The notes: generated by a model not told the origin, from the letters alone. A stretch of 64,000 bases of DNA from Prochlorococcus marinus CUG1438 (GCA_017644325.1 JAEPLS010000002.1:347336-411335); one strand, 5' to 3'. Positions 10,418 through 21,313 are shown, counted from the stretch's first letter. Program-made: numbers and translations.

Positions 10418-11314
10418 ATGTCATTAAAACTAGACGGTAAAAAATTATCTCTTGAAATTGAAGAAAGATTAAACAACTACATCTCTAAAAATAAAAAAAT
10501 TGCAAAAAGAGTCCCCGGTTTAGCTGTAATAAGAATAGGTGAAGACCCAGCGAGTGGTGTTTACGTCAATAACAAGGAAAAAGCATGTTCAAGGATTGGA
10601 ATAAAAAGCTTTATTTTTCATCTAAAAGATAATATAGAGCAAGAAGATGTTGAAAAACTAATAATCAAACTTAATTCTGATAAGGATATTGATGGTATAT
10701 TGCTTCAACTTCCCATCCCAAAGAAGTTTAATGAGCAAAAACTGATCAGCTATATAAATCCAAGCAAAGATGTAGATGGATTAAATGAGATAAACATTGG
10801 CAAATTAGTAAAAAATGAGCCTGCGATGAGATCATGTACACCAGCAGGAATTATTAATTTGTTAAGATCCCAAAATATTACAATTGAAGGCAAGAAAATT
10901 GTTGTTATCGGAAGAAGTTTGCTTGTTGGGAAACCCCTGTCTCTAATGTTGTTGAATCAAAATGGGACGGTTACAATGACTCATTCAAAAACATTAAATT
11001 TGAATGAAGTCTGTAGAGAAGCTGACATACTAATTGCAGCTGCAGGAAAACCCAATCTTGTAGATTCGAGTTTTGTGAAAGAAGGAGCAGTAATTATTGA
11101 TGTTGGAATACATAGATTAAAAAGTTCCGAGAAAAATCAAACCAGATTATGTGGCGATGTATTATTAGAAGATGTCATTTCTAAAGTATTTGCTTACACG
11201 CCTGTCCCAGGAGGTGTTGGACCCATGACAGTAACAATGTTACTTGTAAATACTATTTTTAGTTGGCAAAAACAATTTGGTCTATCATCAACTCTTAATG
11301 ACCTTTTGCCATAA
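10418..11314 (+). CDS. folD: methylenetetrahydrofolate dehydrogenase / cyclohydrolase
   Basis: Bifunctional folate enzyme interconverting 5,10-methylene-THF and 10-formyl-THF, supplying one-carbon units for purines and formyl-Met-tRNA. The catalytic lysine region is [14 protein letters not shown], the substrate region [11 protein letters not shown], the NADP-binding motif [17 protein letters not shown], and the family signature near the C-terminus [12 protein letters not shown]. Length is normal (298 aa). An AAGGAG Shine-Dalgarno (10399-10404) lies 13 nt before the ATG. It is the first gene of a plus-strand run with crtE (37-bp gap) and a DUF212 gene. Confidence 0.95.
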   Translation: MSLKLDGKKLSLEIEERLNNYISKNKKIAKRVPGLAVIRIGEDPASGVYVNNKEKACSRIGIKSFIFHLKDNIEQEDVEKLIIKLNSDKDIDGILLQLPIPKKFNEQKLISYINPSKDVDGLNEINIGKLVKNEPAMRSCTPAGIINLLRSQNITIEGKKIVVIGRSLLVGKPLSLMLLNQNGTVTMTHSKTLNLNEVCREADILIAAAGKPNLVDSSFVKEGAVIIDVGIHRLKSSEKNQTRLCGDVLLEDVISKVFAYTPVPGGVGPMTVTMLLVNTIFSWQKQFGLSSTLNDLLP

Positions 11315-11351
11315 ACTCTAAGATGAAAAAATTTTTTACTATAGGTATAAG

Positions 11352-12254
11352 ATGACTGAAGTTATAAATAGTATTTCTGATTTTGAACAATATCTTAAAA
11401 ACACTAAAAAGGATGTTGAAGAAGCACTTGATTTTTCCTTAGGCCCTGAGAATCCAGAAATATTAAGAGAATCAATGAGATATTCCCTTTTAGCTGGAGG
11501 GAAAAGGATACGTCCAATTTTATGTTTAGCATCTTGCTCACTGGCTGGTGGAGACCCCTCTCTTGCTATTCCTACTGCAGTAGCTATAGAAATGATACAT
11601 ACAATGTCCTTAATTCATGATGATCTACCTGCTATGGATAATGATGATTTGAGAAGAGGTAGGCCAACGAACCATAAAGTATATGGAGATGCAATTGCTA
11701 TTCTTGCAGGCGATGCTTTATTGACCAGAGCCTTCGAAATGGTCTCTTTAAGAAGCCCAGGAGTCGATCCAACTAGATTATTAAATGTAATTGGTGAATT
11801 ATCACTAGTTGCAGGTGCGCCAGGTTTAGTGGGAGGACAAGTTGTTGATTTAGAATGCGAAGGCAAAGAAGTCGACCTTGAGACTCTCGAATATATTCAT
11901 CTTCATAAGACTGGGGCTTTATTAAAGGCTTGCGTAAGAACAGGCGCGATGATCGCAGGTGCTAACGAAAAACTTTTACAAGCTCTAACAACATATGCAG
12001 AGGGAATTGGTTTAGCCTTTCAAATAATAGATGATATTCTTGATTTAACTTCCAGCAGTGAAAAACTTGGCAAAACTGCGGGTAAAGATCTTTTAGCTGA
12101 CAAAACGACTTACCCTAAGTTACTTGGAATGGAGGAGTCAAAGAAAAGAGCATTTGATTTAGTTAAACAAGCAAAAAAAGCAATTGAACCTTGGGGTGCA
12201 GATGCAAAGTATTTAATATCTCTAGCCGACTTTATTACAAATAGAGACAGATAA
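11352..12254 (+). CDS. crtE: geranylgeranyl diphosphate synthase
   Basis: A trans-isoprenyl diphosphate synthase making C20 precursors for carotenoids, the chlorophyll phytyl tail and quinones. The first aspartate-rich motif is [20 protein letters not shown] and the second is [18 protein letters not shown] at the N-terminal side binds diphosphate. Length 300 aa is normal. Farnesyl diphosphate synthase (IspA) shares these motifs, but in cyanobacteria this single gene is usually the GGPP synthase. It follows folD by 37 bp and precedes the DUF212 gene by 13 bp, so the three probably form one transcript. Confidence 0.9.
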   Translation: MTEVINSISDFEQYLKNTKKDVEEALDFSLGPENPEILRESMRYSLLAGGKRIRPILCLASCSLAGGDPSLAIPTAVAIEMIHTMSLIHDDLPAMDNDDLRRGRPTNHKVYGDAIAILAGDALLTRAFEMVSLRSPGVDPTRLLNVIGELSLVAGAPGLVGGQVVDLECEGKEVDLETLEYIHLHKTGALLKACVRTGAMIAGANEKLLQALTTYAEGIGLAFQIIDDILDLTSSSEKLGKTAGKDLLADKTTYPKLLGMEESKKRAFDLVKQAKKAIEPWGADAKYLISLADFITNRDR

Positions 12255-12267
12255 ATAGTTTTAATTT

Positions 12268-12747
12268 ATGTCTGAGTTTTTTACCTTCTTTAACAATTCA
12301 GTTCTTTTCTGGAGCTTATTATCTTGTTTACTAGCTCAGTTTTTTAAAATTATATTCAATTTCTTTTCAACTGGAAAGATAAGGTTTGGAATTATGTTCG
12401 AGACGGGTGGTATGCCTTCGAGTCATTCCGCCTTAATAACTGGTGCTACATCTGGGATAGGATATGAATTGGGATTTGATAGCTCAATATTTGCATTATC
12501 AGTTGCTGTTGCACTAATAGTTATGTATGACGCTAGTGGTGTTAGAAAATCAGCTGGAGTTCAAGCGGCAGAAATCAATAAACTATCAAAAAAACTGGAC
12601 CCTCAATCTGAATTACTTTTAAAAGAAACCTTGGGCCATACAAAAATTGAGGTCATGGTAGGGAGTTTTTTAGGACCATTAATTACTTTGCCTGGAATGT
12701 TTTTTTTAGGTTCTCCTCTCAAAATATTTGATTTGATAATAAATTAA
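12268..12747 (+). CDS. divergent PAP2 family (DUF212) membrane protein
   Basis: The 159-residue protein contains GGMPSSHSALITGAT, and later KETLGHTKIEVMVGSFLG. These match the DUF212 / divergent PAP2 family, related to acid phosphatases and vanadium haloperoxidases, with the phosphatase-like histidines in SSHSAL and GHTKIEV. Three to four membrane segments are visible. The family occurs in plants and cyanobacteria and has no well-established substrate; a lipid-diphosphate phosphatase role is a guess. Because crtE is immediately upstream, an isoprenoid-diphosphate substrate would make sense, but that is inference. Its last 4 bases overlap the convergent cobB stop region. Confidence 0.85.
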   Translation: MSEFFTFFNNSVLFWSLLSCLLAQFFKIIFNFFSTGKIRFGIMFETGGMPSSHSALITGATSGIGYELGFDSSIFALSVAVALIVMYDASGVRKSAGVQAAEINKLSKKLDPQSELLLKETLGHTKIEVMVGSFLGPLITLPGMFFLGSPLKIFDLIIN

Positions 12748-14135
12748 GAATTCTTGAGAAAACTAATTTGGGTGGCATTTATAAAGTTTTTTGCTAATTC
12801 TCTTGAACTTGGCAAATGTAAATGAATCCAACTTGCATGCAATTTTTCATCAAAAAAGCCCTCATTTTTGTATTCAGTTTTCCAAGATTTAATTTTCCAT
12901 GGGGAAGAAAGTTTCTTATTTTGCTCAGCTTTTCTTAAATCAAGTTCAGATAAGTTATTTTCAATTTCCCAATAATGAAATTCATGTCCCCGAATTGATT
13001 GATTTTGTTTAATGATCGGAGTATCTTTTAAACCCTTAATATATCTATAACCTACTGAAAGTTTACTTTTTTTTGTTCTAAAGGGAAGAATACCACTCAT
13101 TTTATGATTATTACCCTTTTCATCCTGTAAAAAGTCCCCTAAAATCATCATCCCTCCGCATTCTGCATATATAAATCCACTTTTGCGGAATTTCCTTAAC
13201 GAATTTAAGCTTTTTAAAGAGTTACTTATATGATCAGCATATTTTTCAGGAAATCCCCCAGGAATAATTAAAGAAGAAGCCTCATTTGGTATTTCTTCAT
13301 CATCATAAATACTCCATGAAATCAATGGAATTCCTATCTCACTCAAAAACTCCTTAGTTTCGGGGTATTGAAAATGAAAGATTTTATCTTCGGCAATTGC
13401 GATAGGTTTACTTTTGTCTGTTTTAAAAACCTCAAAACTGGAAGAATTAAATATTTTCTTCTTAGGAGATTTCAGGAATTTAACAAGAGAACATAAATTA
13501 AGATTTCTTTCTGCGAAATTTGCAAAATATTCAACATCAATTTCCTTACCATCGTCCAATGGAGATATCAAACCTAAATTAGCTTTGCTTAAAGTTATTT
13601 TTGAATCAGATGGTAGAAAACCGAGAATTTCGGTATCTTCATCTTTAAAAACTTCTTCAATTAATTTTTTATGTCTATCTGAATTAACGTTATTAAATAT
13701 AATTCCTGCTATTGACAACTCACTATCGAAATCCCTAAAACCTCGAACCGTGGCTAAAAGAGAAGCTACTTGACCTCTGGCATTAATAATAAAAATTACT
13801 GGAGCATTGAGAAGTTTAGAGATATTTGCTGTGCTTGAAAAAGTAGTCGACCCTAACCCGTCGAATAGACCCATTGCCCCTTCAATTAATGAGAATTCAT
13901 ATTTCAAAGAATGTTTTAAAAAACTTTCTTGAACCCATTCCTCACCACTTAAAAAAACATCTAAATTCCTACAAATAGGTTGGCCAATTGAACTAAGTTG
14001 TTGTTGATCAAGATAATCTGGGCCAACCTTAAAAGTTTGGATCTTTATACCTTTTGAAAACGCCCAACAAGATATCAAAAGAGATAATGTAGTTTTCCCA
14101 CTATCAGTTGAAGGAGATGATATTACACAAGGCAT
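12744..14135 (-). CDS. cobB: cobyrinic acid a,c-diamide synthase
   Basis: It amidates the a and c side chains of (hydrogeno)cobyrinic acid using glutamine and ATP, in (pseudo)cobalamin synthesis. The N-terminal dethiobiotin-synthetase-like ATPase has the P-loop SSPSTDSGKTTLSL (residues 6-19). The C-terminal class I glutaminase-like domain carries IIPGGFPEKYADH and the nucleophile Cys in YAECGGMMILGD, and ends with the histidine-containing LHASWIHLHLPS. Length 463 aa is typical. It is the last gene of zwf-opcA-cobB with only a 3-bp gap after opcA, and it overlaps the convergent DUF212 gene by 4 bp. Confidence 0.93.
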   Translation of the reverse strand: MPCVISSPSTDSGKTTLSLLISCWAFSKGIKIQTFKVGPDYLDQQQLSSIGQPICRNLDVFLSGEEWVQESFLKHSLKYEFSLIEGAMGLFDGLGSTTFSSTANISKLLNAPVIFIINARGQVASLLATVRGFRDFDSELSIAGIIFNNVNSDRHKKLIEEVFKDEDTEILGFLPSDSKITLSKANLGLISPLDDGKEIDVEYFANFAERNLNLCSLVKFLKSPKKKIFNSSSFEVFKTDKSKPIAIAEDKIFHFQYPETKEFLSEIGIPLISWSIYDDEEIPNEASSLIIPGGFPEKYADHISNSLKSLNSLRKFRKSGFIYAECGGMMILGDFLQDEKGNNHKMSGILPFRTKKSKLSVGYRYIKGLKDTPIIKQNQSIRGHEFHYWEIENNLSELDLRKAEQNKKLSSPWKIKSWKTEYKNEGFFDEKLHASWIHLHLPSSRELAKNFINATQISFLKNS

Positions 14136-14138
14136 TTA

Positions 14139-15440
14139 TTATTTATTAAAACTATCAAATATTTGAAGAGCTATTTTAATGGAATTTTCAAAAAGAGGAC
14201 TTGTGTTACCTCTACTACTGCCCAATAACTTACTAACATCATACTCTGATGTAGAAAAAGAATTTGGAACAACTTGTTCTATTAATTCCATATTAGCCAT
14301 TCCCCCTGCTTCAAGTCTCATACACTCCACTGATTCACAACCAAGTATTACACAAGTGTTATTTTTTTGAACCTCACTAATTTTTGAAATCAATCTCAAT
14401 CCAATAACTTGTCCTAAATGAATACTTGGATTTCCCAAGGATAAGGGATTAATTGATGCTGAAATTATTTCACCATTAATTCTTTCAAATTCAATTTTTG
14501 TTGATTCTGTATTCCTTTCAACCCTTAGAAAAGACCAACCAAGTTTATCACTAATCCATGAGATCAAAAACAAAGCTTGAATCATATGATCTCCTGCAAT
14601 ATCAATATCAATATCAGTAATATGATCTAAAATCGGTCTTCTCGAAGGCGGATCAAAAATCATTGCCAATGATTCTCTCCAATTTTTCAATCTAACCCAA
14701 TTCAAATCATTAATAGCTTTATTTGAATTATTTAATTGATCTAAAACTTTTAAACATCTTTTAGGCGATCCGAGAGCCGTATCAATTATTAACCTTAGAC
14801 CACATTTAGCAAAATATTCGAAAACATCAGGAGATTCATCCAAGCTTCCATTCCACCACAACCAAGAAGGTAATTCATCAATAGATAATTCATCAATTAT
14901 TTTTAATCCTTTATGGGCTATTGAGTCTGGGTTCCCCCTTATAACAACTAAATCCCCACATATCGGTTGCATAGTTGAGGTATCACTTAATGGACAGTAA
15001 GCGGACACAAAAGTTTTGAAATCTGAATTTTTATTTAGTGTTGGCGCTAGAGTCACTAATCTTCTCGGATTCAATGTACTTATTGATGATTCAAAAAATT
15101 GACCTCTAAAGTCTTCAAAGTCTTTATTAGATAAATCTTCCCTCAACAAATTTAATAGTTCTTCACTATTAAGGGCAGTAGTTATGGGAAGTCCTCGATC
15201 TAATATAAATTTTTTAGCAACTTCAATTATCTCTGGACTTAAGTTTCCAGTAATTGGTCCATTTACTAGTCCTTTTTGAACTAAACATTGTTCTAGCCAA
15301 GCAGGCTGCCAGACGATCAATGTAAAAGTATTGGCTCCAGTATTATCTTTATCTTCTGAAATCCATAATTTATTAAGGTAATTAGAAATTTCCTGATAAG
15401 GTAGCTCTAATGGAGTTTGGAGTGTTAATTGAGGTTTCAT
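14139..15440 (-). CDS. opcA: glucose-6-phosphate dehydrogenase assembly protein OpcA
   Basis: OpcA is an allosteric effector needed for assembly and full activity of cyanobacterial glucose-6-phosphate dehydrogenase. Recognition rests on the full-length 433-residue protein with the family-like blocks PLSDTSTMQPICGDLVVIRG and DELPSWLWWNGSLDESPDVFE, and on its position 2 bp downstream of zwf. That is the classic cyanobacterial arrangement. It has no membrane segment or enzymatic motif. The product should be cytosolic and act on Zwf in the dark oxidative pentose phosphate pathway. cobB follows after 3 bp, so translation of all three is probably coupled. Confidence 0.93.
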   Translation of the reverse strand: MKPQLTLQTPLELPYQEISNYLNKLWISEDKDNTGANTFTLIVWQPAWLEQCLVQKGLVNGPITGNLSPEIIEVAKKFILDRGLPITTALNSEELLNLLREDLSNKDFEDFRGQFFESSISTLNPRRLVTLAPTLNKNSDFKTFVSAYCPLSDTSTMQPICGDLVVIRGNPDSIAHKGLKIIDELSIDELPSWLWWNGSLDESPDVFEYFAKCGLRLIIDTALGSPKRCLKVLDQLNNSNKAINDLNWVRLKNWRESLAMIFDPPSRRPILDHITDIDIDIAGDHMIQALFLISWISDKLGWSFLRVERNTESTKIEFERINGEIISASINPLSLGNPSIHLGQVIGLRLISKISEVQKNNTCVILGCESVECMRLEAGGMANMELIEQVVPNSFSTSEYDVSKLLGSSRGNTSPLFENSIKIALQIFDSFNK

Positions 15441-15442
15441 TT

Positions 15443-16966
15443 TTAAGGTCTGCGCCAGAAAATATTATCTTTTGACAGTAATTGATCAGATTCAGGAGGG
15501 CCCCACGTCATAGATTCATAATTATAAATAGGTAACTTCCAAGGAGAATTATCCATCAATTCTATTAATGGCGTATAAAGTTTCCAGGCCGCCTCTACTT
15601 CATCACTTCGAGTAAATAAAGTTGGGTCAGAAAGCATTGCATCAGCTAATAATCTTACATAGCCTTCATCTGAAGGTTCTCCAAAAGATTCATCATAAGA
15701 AAATTCCATCTCAACAGGTCTGGATTTCATTCCAGAACCAGGAGATTTAACCTCAAATTTGAAAGTTGCACCTTCATTTGGCTGAATCCTAAGGATAAGT
15801 TGATTTGGGGCGGGATTTATTATTGTTGATTCAAATAAATGAACAGGAACGTCTTTGAAAGTCAAAACAATTTCTCCAAGTCTTTTTGGTAGTCTTTTCC
15901 CTGTTCTCAAATAAAAAGGAACCCCTTGCCAACGCCAGTTATCAACGAAAACTTTTGTAGCAATATAAGTTTCTGTTGTGCTATTACTATTAACACCATC
16001 TTCCTGTCTATATCCTTTGAGTCGATTTGAGATATTTCCACCTTCTCCATATTGACCTCTTATACAACAATTCCATGGCTCATTTTCATCAGCAAGTTTT
16101 GAAGCTTGAAGAACCTTAGCTTTTTCATTTCTTATTGCTTCTGGTTCAAATTTTCCGGGAGGTTCCATAGCAGTAACGGCCAGCATTTGAGTCATATGAT
16201 TTTGAAGCATATCTCTTAAAGCACCAGAGCTTTCGTAATAACCTGCTCTATCTTCCACACCTACTGTTTCAGATGATGTAATTTGAACACTTGATATATA
16301 ATTTCTGTTCCAGATTGGTTCAAAAATAGTGTTAGCAAACCTCAAAACAAGAATATTCTGAACTGTTTCTTTACCTAAATAATGATCAATCCTGTAAATC
16401 TGACTTTCTTCAGCGCAACTTTGAACGATCTTATTCAGTTTTTTTGCACTTGAATAATCTTTTCCAAAAGGTTTTTCAATAACTAAACGACTTTTCTTGG
16501 AGTCATCTAAAAGGCCAGCCGACTTAAGAGCTTTACATCCACTTGCATAATAATTCGGAGATACTGATAAATAAAATGTTCTATTCCCATGAGTAGCTTG
16601 TGTTTTATCAATTTCATTTAATCTTTTAGAAAGTCTTACGACGTGATCACTTTTTTGTAAGTCAACTGGTTCATAGAAAAGATAATTAGAAAATTGATCC
16701 CACTCCCTTTCTTTACCAGATATTTGATTGGATAGCTTTGCTCTCATCTTTTGTCTAAACTCATCATCAGTCCAAGGTCTTCTGGCACAGCCAATAATTC
16801 CAAATTCACTAGGAATTCTTCTTTGCAAATAGAGTTCAAATAAGGCTGGTATTAATTTTCTATGAGTAAGATCTCCACTCGCACCAAAAATTACTAAGCA
16901 TTGTGGAGAAATGACTCTTTCTTGCCGTAAACCTAATCTTAGAGGATTACTTAGAGTTGAAGGCAT
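15443..16966 (-). CDS. zwf: glucose-6-phosphate 1-dehydrogenase
   Basis: First enzyme of the oxidative pentose phosphate pathway, producing NADPH from stored carbon at night. The Rossmann motif FGASGDLTHRKLIPALFEL lies at residues 28-46. The active-site signature RIDHYLGKETVQNI is complete, and FYLRTGKRLPKR near residue 350 binds NADP/substrate. Length 507 aa is normal. It heads zwf-opcA-cobB and lies 110 bp downstream of petH on the same strand, so a readthrough transcript from petH is possible. The gap is nevertheless long enough for its own promoter. Confidence 0.96.
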   Translation of the reverse strand: MPSTLSNPLRLGLRQERVISPQCLVIFGASGDLTHRKLIPALFELYLQRRIPSEFGIIGCARRPWTDDEFRQKMRAKLSNQISGKEREWDQFSNYLFYEPVDLQKSDHVVRLSKRLNEIDKTQATHGNRTFYLSVSPNYYASGCKALKSAGLLDDSKKSRLVIEKPFGKDYSSAKKLNKIVQSCAEESQIYRIDHYLGKETVQNILVLRFANTIFEPIWNRNYISSVQITSSETVGVEDRAGYYESSGALRDMLQNHMTQMLAVTAMEPPGKFEPEAIRNEKAKVLQASKLADENEPWNCCIRGQYGEGGNISNRLKGYRQEDGVNSNSTTETYIATKVFVDNWRWQGVPFYLRTGKRLPKRLGEIVLTFKDVPVHLFESTIINPAPNQLILRIQPNEGATFKFEVKSPGSGMKSRPVEMEFSYDESFGEPSDEGYVRLLADAMLSDPTLFTRSDEVEAAWKLYTPLIELMDNSPWKLPIYNYESMTWGPPESDQLLSKDNIFWRRP

Positions 16967-17076
16967 ATTTTTAGTATTCTTTTTTTAAAATCCTCCTTTT
17001 TTACAAGATTAGCTACATAATGTGTCTAAACCAAAAAGTATTTAGTGAGTGAAAATTAAATCTAAATGTTAAAGAT

Positions 17077-18189
<1,113 letters not shown>

Positions 18190-18230
18190 TTAGTTTTCTT
18201 TATATAAAAGATTATCAATTTGTATTGTAA

Positions 18231-18249
18231 TTTGTAGTGATTTTACAAA
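18231..18249. promoter_or_regulatory. inverted repeat TTTGTA-N7-TACAAA in the petH divergent promoter region
   Basis: A perfect 6+6-bp inverted repeat, TTTGTAGTGATTTTACAAA, sits 45 bp upstream of petH and 120 bp upstream of the divergent START-like gene. Its GTA...TAC core resembles the NtcA site GTA-N8-TAC, but the spacer here is 7, not 8. petH is a known NtcA target in other cyanobacteria, so a variant site is possible, though short AT palindromes occur by chance in this DNA. Confidence 0.3.
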
Positions 18250-18368
18250 AATGGTTACGTTTTGAGATCGGAATAAATAAGCGAAATTATTTTTATTTTT
18301 CAGTATTTGTTGTTTTTATCTGTATAGTTACACAGAAATAATTTTTTATCTTTTTAAAAAATTGATTT

Positions 18369-18902
18369 ATGAATAATCCTCAAGGATCAGTAGATCATTC
18401 TAAAAATGACTACAGGACAATTGAGCAAACCATGGAAAAGCTTTCTGGCGGAACGAGAAGACTTGCAGCTCAGCTAACTACTTCAGCAAGTTTCGATTCT
18501 TTGTGGAATGTTTTAACAGATTATGATCGACTAAACTTATACATCCCAAATCTATTGTCAAGCAAAAAAATATATCAAAAGAAAAATAATGTCCACTTAA
18601 AACAAGTTGGGGCACAAGATTTTCTCGGAATGAAATTTTCAGCTGAAGTAACTATCGATTTATTTGAGGATAAAGAACTTGGCCTTTTAGAATTCAGTTT
18701 GATTAAAGGTGATTTCAGAAAATTTGAAGGCAGTTGGAAAATTCAAAATATTAAAGATACTTCAAAAAATTCATTAATCTATGACCTTACTGTTCAGGGT
18801 TGTCAGTGGATGCCCATAGGGATGATAGAGAAAAGACTAAAAAAGGATCTTTCAGAAAACTTAATAGCTGTCGATAGACAAGCAAAATCATCACAAAATT
18901 AG
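18369..18902 (+). CDS. SRPBCC / COQ10-START-like protein
   Basis: The 177-residue soluble protein fits the polyketide cyclase/dehydrase (COQ10-type START, SRPBCC) fold. After about 30 residues comes AAQLTTSASFDSLWNVLTDY with the typical opening strand and helix, then NLYIPNLLSSKKIY, and near the C-terminus a long amphipathic helix after GCQWMPIGMIEKRLKKDL. The fold binds hydrophobic ligands such as lipids, quinones or pigments; the ligand here is unknown. It is divergent from petH across 182 bp. Its stop is 17 bp from the 3' end of the convergent tRNA-Glu. Confidence 0.72.
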   Translation: MNNPQGSVDHSKNDYRTIEQTMEKLSGGTRRLAAQLTTSASFDSLWNVLTDYDRLNLYIPNLLSSKKIYQKKNNVHLKQVGAQDFLGMKFSAEVTIDLFEDKELGLLEFSLIKGDFRKFEGSWKIQNIKDTSKNSLIYDLTVQGCQWMPIGMIEKRLKKDLSENLIAVDRQAKSSQN

Positions 18903-18919
18903 TTTATTTTTTTAGAAAA

Positions 18920-18992
18920 TAGCCCCAAGGGGATTCGAACCCCTGTCGCCTCCGTGAAAGGGAGGTGTCCTAGGCCTCTAGACGATGGGGCC
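18920..18992 (-). tRNA. trnE: tRNA-Glu (UUC)
   Basis: Read on the minus strand, a 73-nt cloverleaf starts GGCCCCATCGTC and ends TTGGGGCT plus discriminator A. The acceptor stem pairs over 7 bp with one G-U at position 1. The anticodon stem-loop CTCCC-TTTCACG-GGAG region gives anticodon TTC, and the T arm is CAGGGGTTCGAATCCCCTT. CCA is not encoded. Besides translation, glutamyl-tRNA is the substrate of the C5 pathway to chlorophyll and haem in cyanobacteria. It lies 41 bp downstream of sasA on the same strand. Confidence 0.95.
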
Positions 18993-19033
18993 TGGAAGTT
19001 AGCATAACTGCTTATTAAAAATTAAGAGTAAAG

Positions 19034-20185
19034 CTAGCCTTTCGTCAAGTTTTGTTGCTCTTTGTTTTGTCCTTGCCACACAGGAACGGTGAAATGGAAG
19101 CATGAACCAACTCCCATCTCAGATACAACCCATATTCTGCCTCCATGGACCTCCACTATCCTTCTGCATACAGACAACCCTATCCCAAATCCTGAAGTTC
19201 CTTCAGAAGTCTGTGGGAGCCTGACTCTATCAAGAAAAATTCTTTTTTGTTCGCTTACAGGAATACCAGCTCCTTTGTCACAAACTGTTATTTCTACCCA
19301 TTGATTGGTCTTGTGTATCATTGTAATTTTTATAGATCCAGAGTCTTTAGAAAATTTGATAGCATTTTCAATTAAATTTAAAAATACTTGCCTCATTCTT
19401 CTTTGATCTGCAAATACACTTGGCAAGTCAGATGGAATATCAGTATCAATTACAATTTTCCTTAGTCTCCAAAACTTTTCTAATTCGAGTATCACTTCAG
19501 CACTAATGTTTCCTAAATCAATTTTCTGAGGGTTAAATAATGCTTCCCATTTTGTTGTTCCAACTTCTAAAAGATCCTGAGATAATAGTTCAATTTCTTC
19601 TAATCTTCTTTTTATCACCTCTTGCAATTTTGAAATATTTATTTGTCCTAGCTTTTGACTTTGAACAGCTAAAGTAGCTGCCGTCAAGGGAGTTCTTAAT
19701 TCATGCGCTACCATTCTTAATAATCTTTCCTGGGACTCTATTCTTTTTGTTAATGTCTCATTTTCTTGTCTTAAAACAAGAAGTTCGTCTTCTAGAAGAA
19801 ATTCTTTTTGAGTTCTTATGGAATCAAGTTTGGATGGTTGCAAATTAATACCTAGATTTTTTGTCAAACCTTCCTGTGTCCACCTTGGCAACCATTTCTG
19901 CAACTGAGAGAAAATATTACTTCCAGCAAATATTTGCTTTGGAGATGGGGAAACTTTTATTAGAGCGGGAATAGCAACTAATCTATGTAACTCAAGTAAT
20001 TCCGGTTGTTCAGTGGGCTCAGAGACCTGAAGAGAAATCTCAAATTCACAGTCATCTGATTCTAAATAAGCTATTACTGACTTAATATCACTACTAGAAA
20101 GTTGATTTCTGGCAGCTACAAGTATTAATTTTAGCTCTTTTTTATCATTCAAATGATTTCCCCTGAAGTGTTGAAAAGCTGTCAA
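19034..20185 (-). CDS. sasA: circadian sensor histidine kinase SasA
   Basis: SasA reads the state of the KaiC clock and phosphorylates the regulator RpaA. The N-terminal ~100 residues ([13 protein letters not shown] to QKWLPRW) form a KaiB/thioredoxin-like domain that binds KaiC. A coiled linker (about 125-150) leads to the HisKA domain with the phospho-acceptor His in [14 protein letters not shown]. The HATPase domain has the N box [12 protein letters not shown], and then DKGAGIP and [18 protein letters not shown]. No membrane segment is present, so it is a soluble kinase of normal length (383 aa). The first Met of MTAFQHFRG is the only early in-frame ATG I see. Divergent from the next gene (73 bp). 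Confidence 0.93.
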   Translation of the reverse strand: MTAFQHFRGNHLNDKKELKLILVAARNQLSSSDIKSVIAYLESDDCEFEISLQVSEPTEQPELLELHRLVAIPALIKVSPSPKQIFAGSNIFSQLQKWLPRWTQEGLTKNLGINLQPSKLDSIRTQKEFLLEDELLVLRQENETLTKRIESQERLLRMVAHELRTPLTAATLAVQSQKLGQINISKLQEVIKRRLEEIELLSQDLLEVGTTKWEALFNPQKIDLGNISAEVILELEKFWRLRKIVIDTDIPSDLPSVFADQRRMRQVFLNLIENAIKFSKDSGSIKITMIHKTNQWVEITVCDKGAGIPVSEQKRIFLDRVRLPQTSEGTSGFGIGLSVCRRIVEVHGGRIWVVSEMGVGSCFHFTVPVWQGQNKEQQNLTKG

Positions 20186-20258
20186 TCCTTATAAACACAT
20201 TAAGATATTTTTTTTTATTCTACTAATAAGCTATGAAATAAATAGGACTTATTTATAT

Positions 20259-20801
20259 ATGGTTGTCATTAATCAAAAGAAAGATTTAAATTTTGGGAAA
20301 AATAATCATCCAGAAATTACTATAAATAGTAATTTAAAAAGATGGTTTTCCAGAAATATTGGGTTGTGGAAATCTAATAGAACTTACTTCCTTGATGAAT
20401 CACAAAAAACTTATAATTTATGTATGAATATAAATATAGAAGCTCTTGAAAATGCCACCGAATGTGAGCATCACTATAAATTTACTTGGTATCCAGAAAA
20501 AAAATATAATTTCTTTGAGGAAAATCCTCAATATAAAGAACGAGGAGAAATGCGTGCATTTTTAAAGGGACATCAACTTATGAGGGAAAATTTTTATCTA
20601 AGTGATGATGAAGGAATTTCAAATATTAAGCAAGTAGATGAACACGAAATGATTTTTGAATCTTCTTACAAAGATTGGTACATTCTTGAACATACAAGAC
20701 TAGTAGATTTGGATAAATATAGATTTAGGGTGATATACTCATGGAAAAACAATAAGCTAAAAATAGTAGAAAACCATCATGAAATTAAAATTATTAAGTG
20801 A
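20259..20801 (+). CDS. conserved hypothetical, possibly calycin/CpeS-like
   Basis: The function is not recognised. The 180-residue protein has no signal peptide or membrane segment. An RNIGLWKSNRTYFLDESQ segment near residues 33-50 is followed by alternating strands rich in aromatics (YNLCMNINIE, HHYKFTWYPEK, RFRVIYSW). This pattern is reminiscent of a lipocalin-like barrel such as the CpcS/CpeS bilin lyases, but I see no convincing lyase motif, so the link is weak. It is divergent from sasA and followed 62 bp later by another unknown gene on the same strand. Confidence 0.6.
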   Translation: MVVINQKKDLNFGKNNHPEITINSNLKRWFSRNIGLWKSNRTYFLDESQKTYNLCMNINIEALENATECEHHYKFTWYPEKKYNFFEENPQYKERGEMRAFLKGHQLMRENFYLSDDEGISNIKQVDEHEMIFESSYKDWYILEHTRLVDLDKYRFRVIYSWKNNKLKIVENHHEIKIIK

Positions 20802-20863
20802 AGAGTTTGAAAAATGAAAATGTAAATATGTAAGATGTTATTTTATTATTAAAGTCTTAATTA

Positions 20864-21313
20864 ATGAGTACTAATTTTCGAAAAAAAAAGTTTTTTAATT
20901 TATTAAATATACCTTTACTTTTTTACTTAACTATTTGTGAAATAAATTTCTTAAACAAAAAACTATACGCGAATTCAAAACTTCCAGCTTCTAAAGAAGA
21001 TGTATTTTTGTATAAACAAATAGGAGCTTCTTTCTTATGCAAATCTGTAAATGACAATATAGATTTTGACTTCAACAAAGCTTTTGCAGTTTCAACGTAT
21101 ACATTTGCGGAAGTTATTTTTTCCAAGCATGGCAACTTAATTAAAGAGGCAGGTAAAGAAAAATTAACTACACAAAGAGTACTTTATATTGGAGAGATTG
21201 AGATTCTAAATAGTGCAATAAAAATTTGTCCCAAAGAAATCCCCAATGATGTAAAGAAAAGATTTAAGGAAACTCTAAATAAATTAAAAAAACAAAAAAA
21301 TAAAAAGAATTAA
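20864..21313 (+). CDS. small exported hypothetical protein
   Basis: No function is assigned. A basic N-terminus (FRKKKFF) followed by a hydrophobic stretch (residues 11-27) looks like a signal peptide or anchor, with a possible cleavage region near LYANS. The mature part has two cysteines (in ASFLCKSVND and IKICPKEI) that could form a disulphide in the periplasm. The segment FAVSTYTFAEVIFSKHG is helical and looks conserved-protein-like. The C-terminus is a lysine-rich tail. The gene is typical of small picocyanobacterial exported proteins. It converges on prs with a 10-bp gap. Confidence 0.6.
   Translation: MSTNFRKKKFFNLLNIPLLFYLTICEINFLNKKLYANSKLPASKEDVFLYKQIGASFLCKSVNDNIDFDFNKAFAVSTYTFAEVIFSKHGNLIKEAGKEKLTTQRVLYIGEIEILNSAIKICPKEIPNDVKKRFKETLNKLKKQKNKKN

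Noticed and set aside
13414..13773. Plus-strand open frame of 119 codons inside cobB
   Set aside because: It is antisense to an intact cobB with clear motifs; its Ser/Leu/Lys-rich translation looks like a shadow frame.
18231..18249. Canonical NtcA site upstream of petH
   Set aside because: The spacer between GTA and TAC is 7, not 8, so I do not call it an NtcA site, only an inverted repeat.
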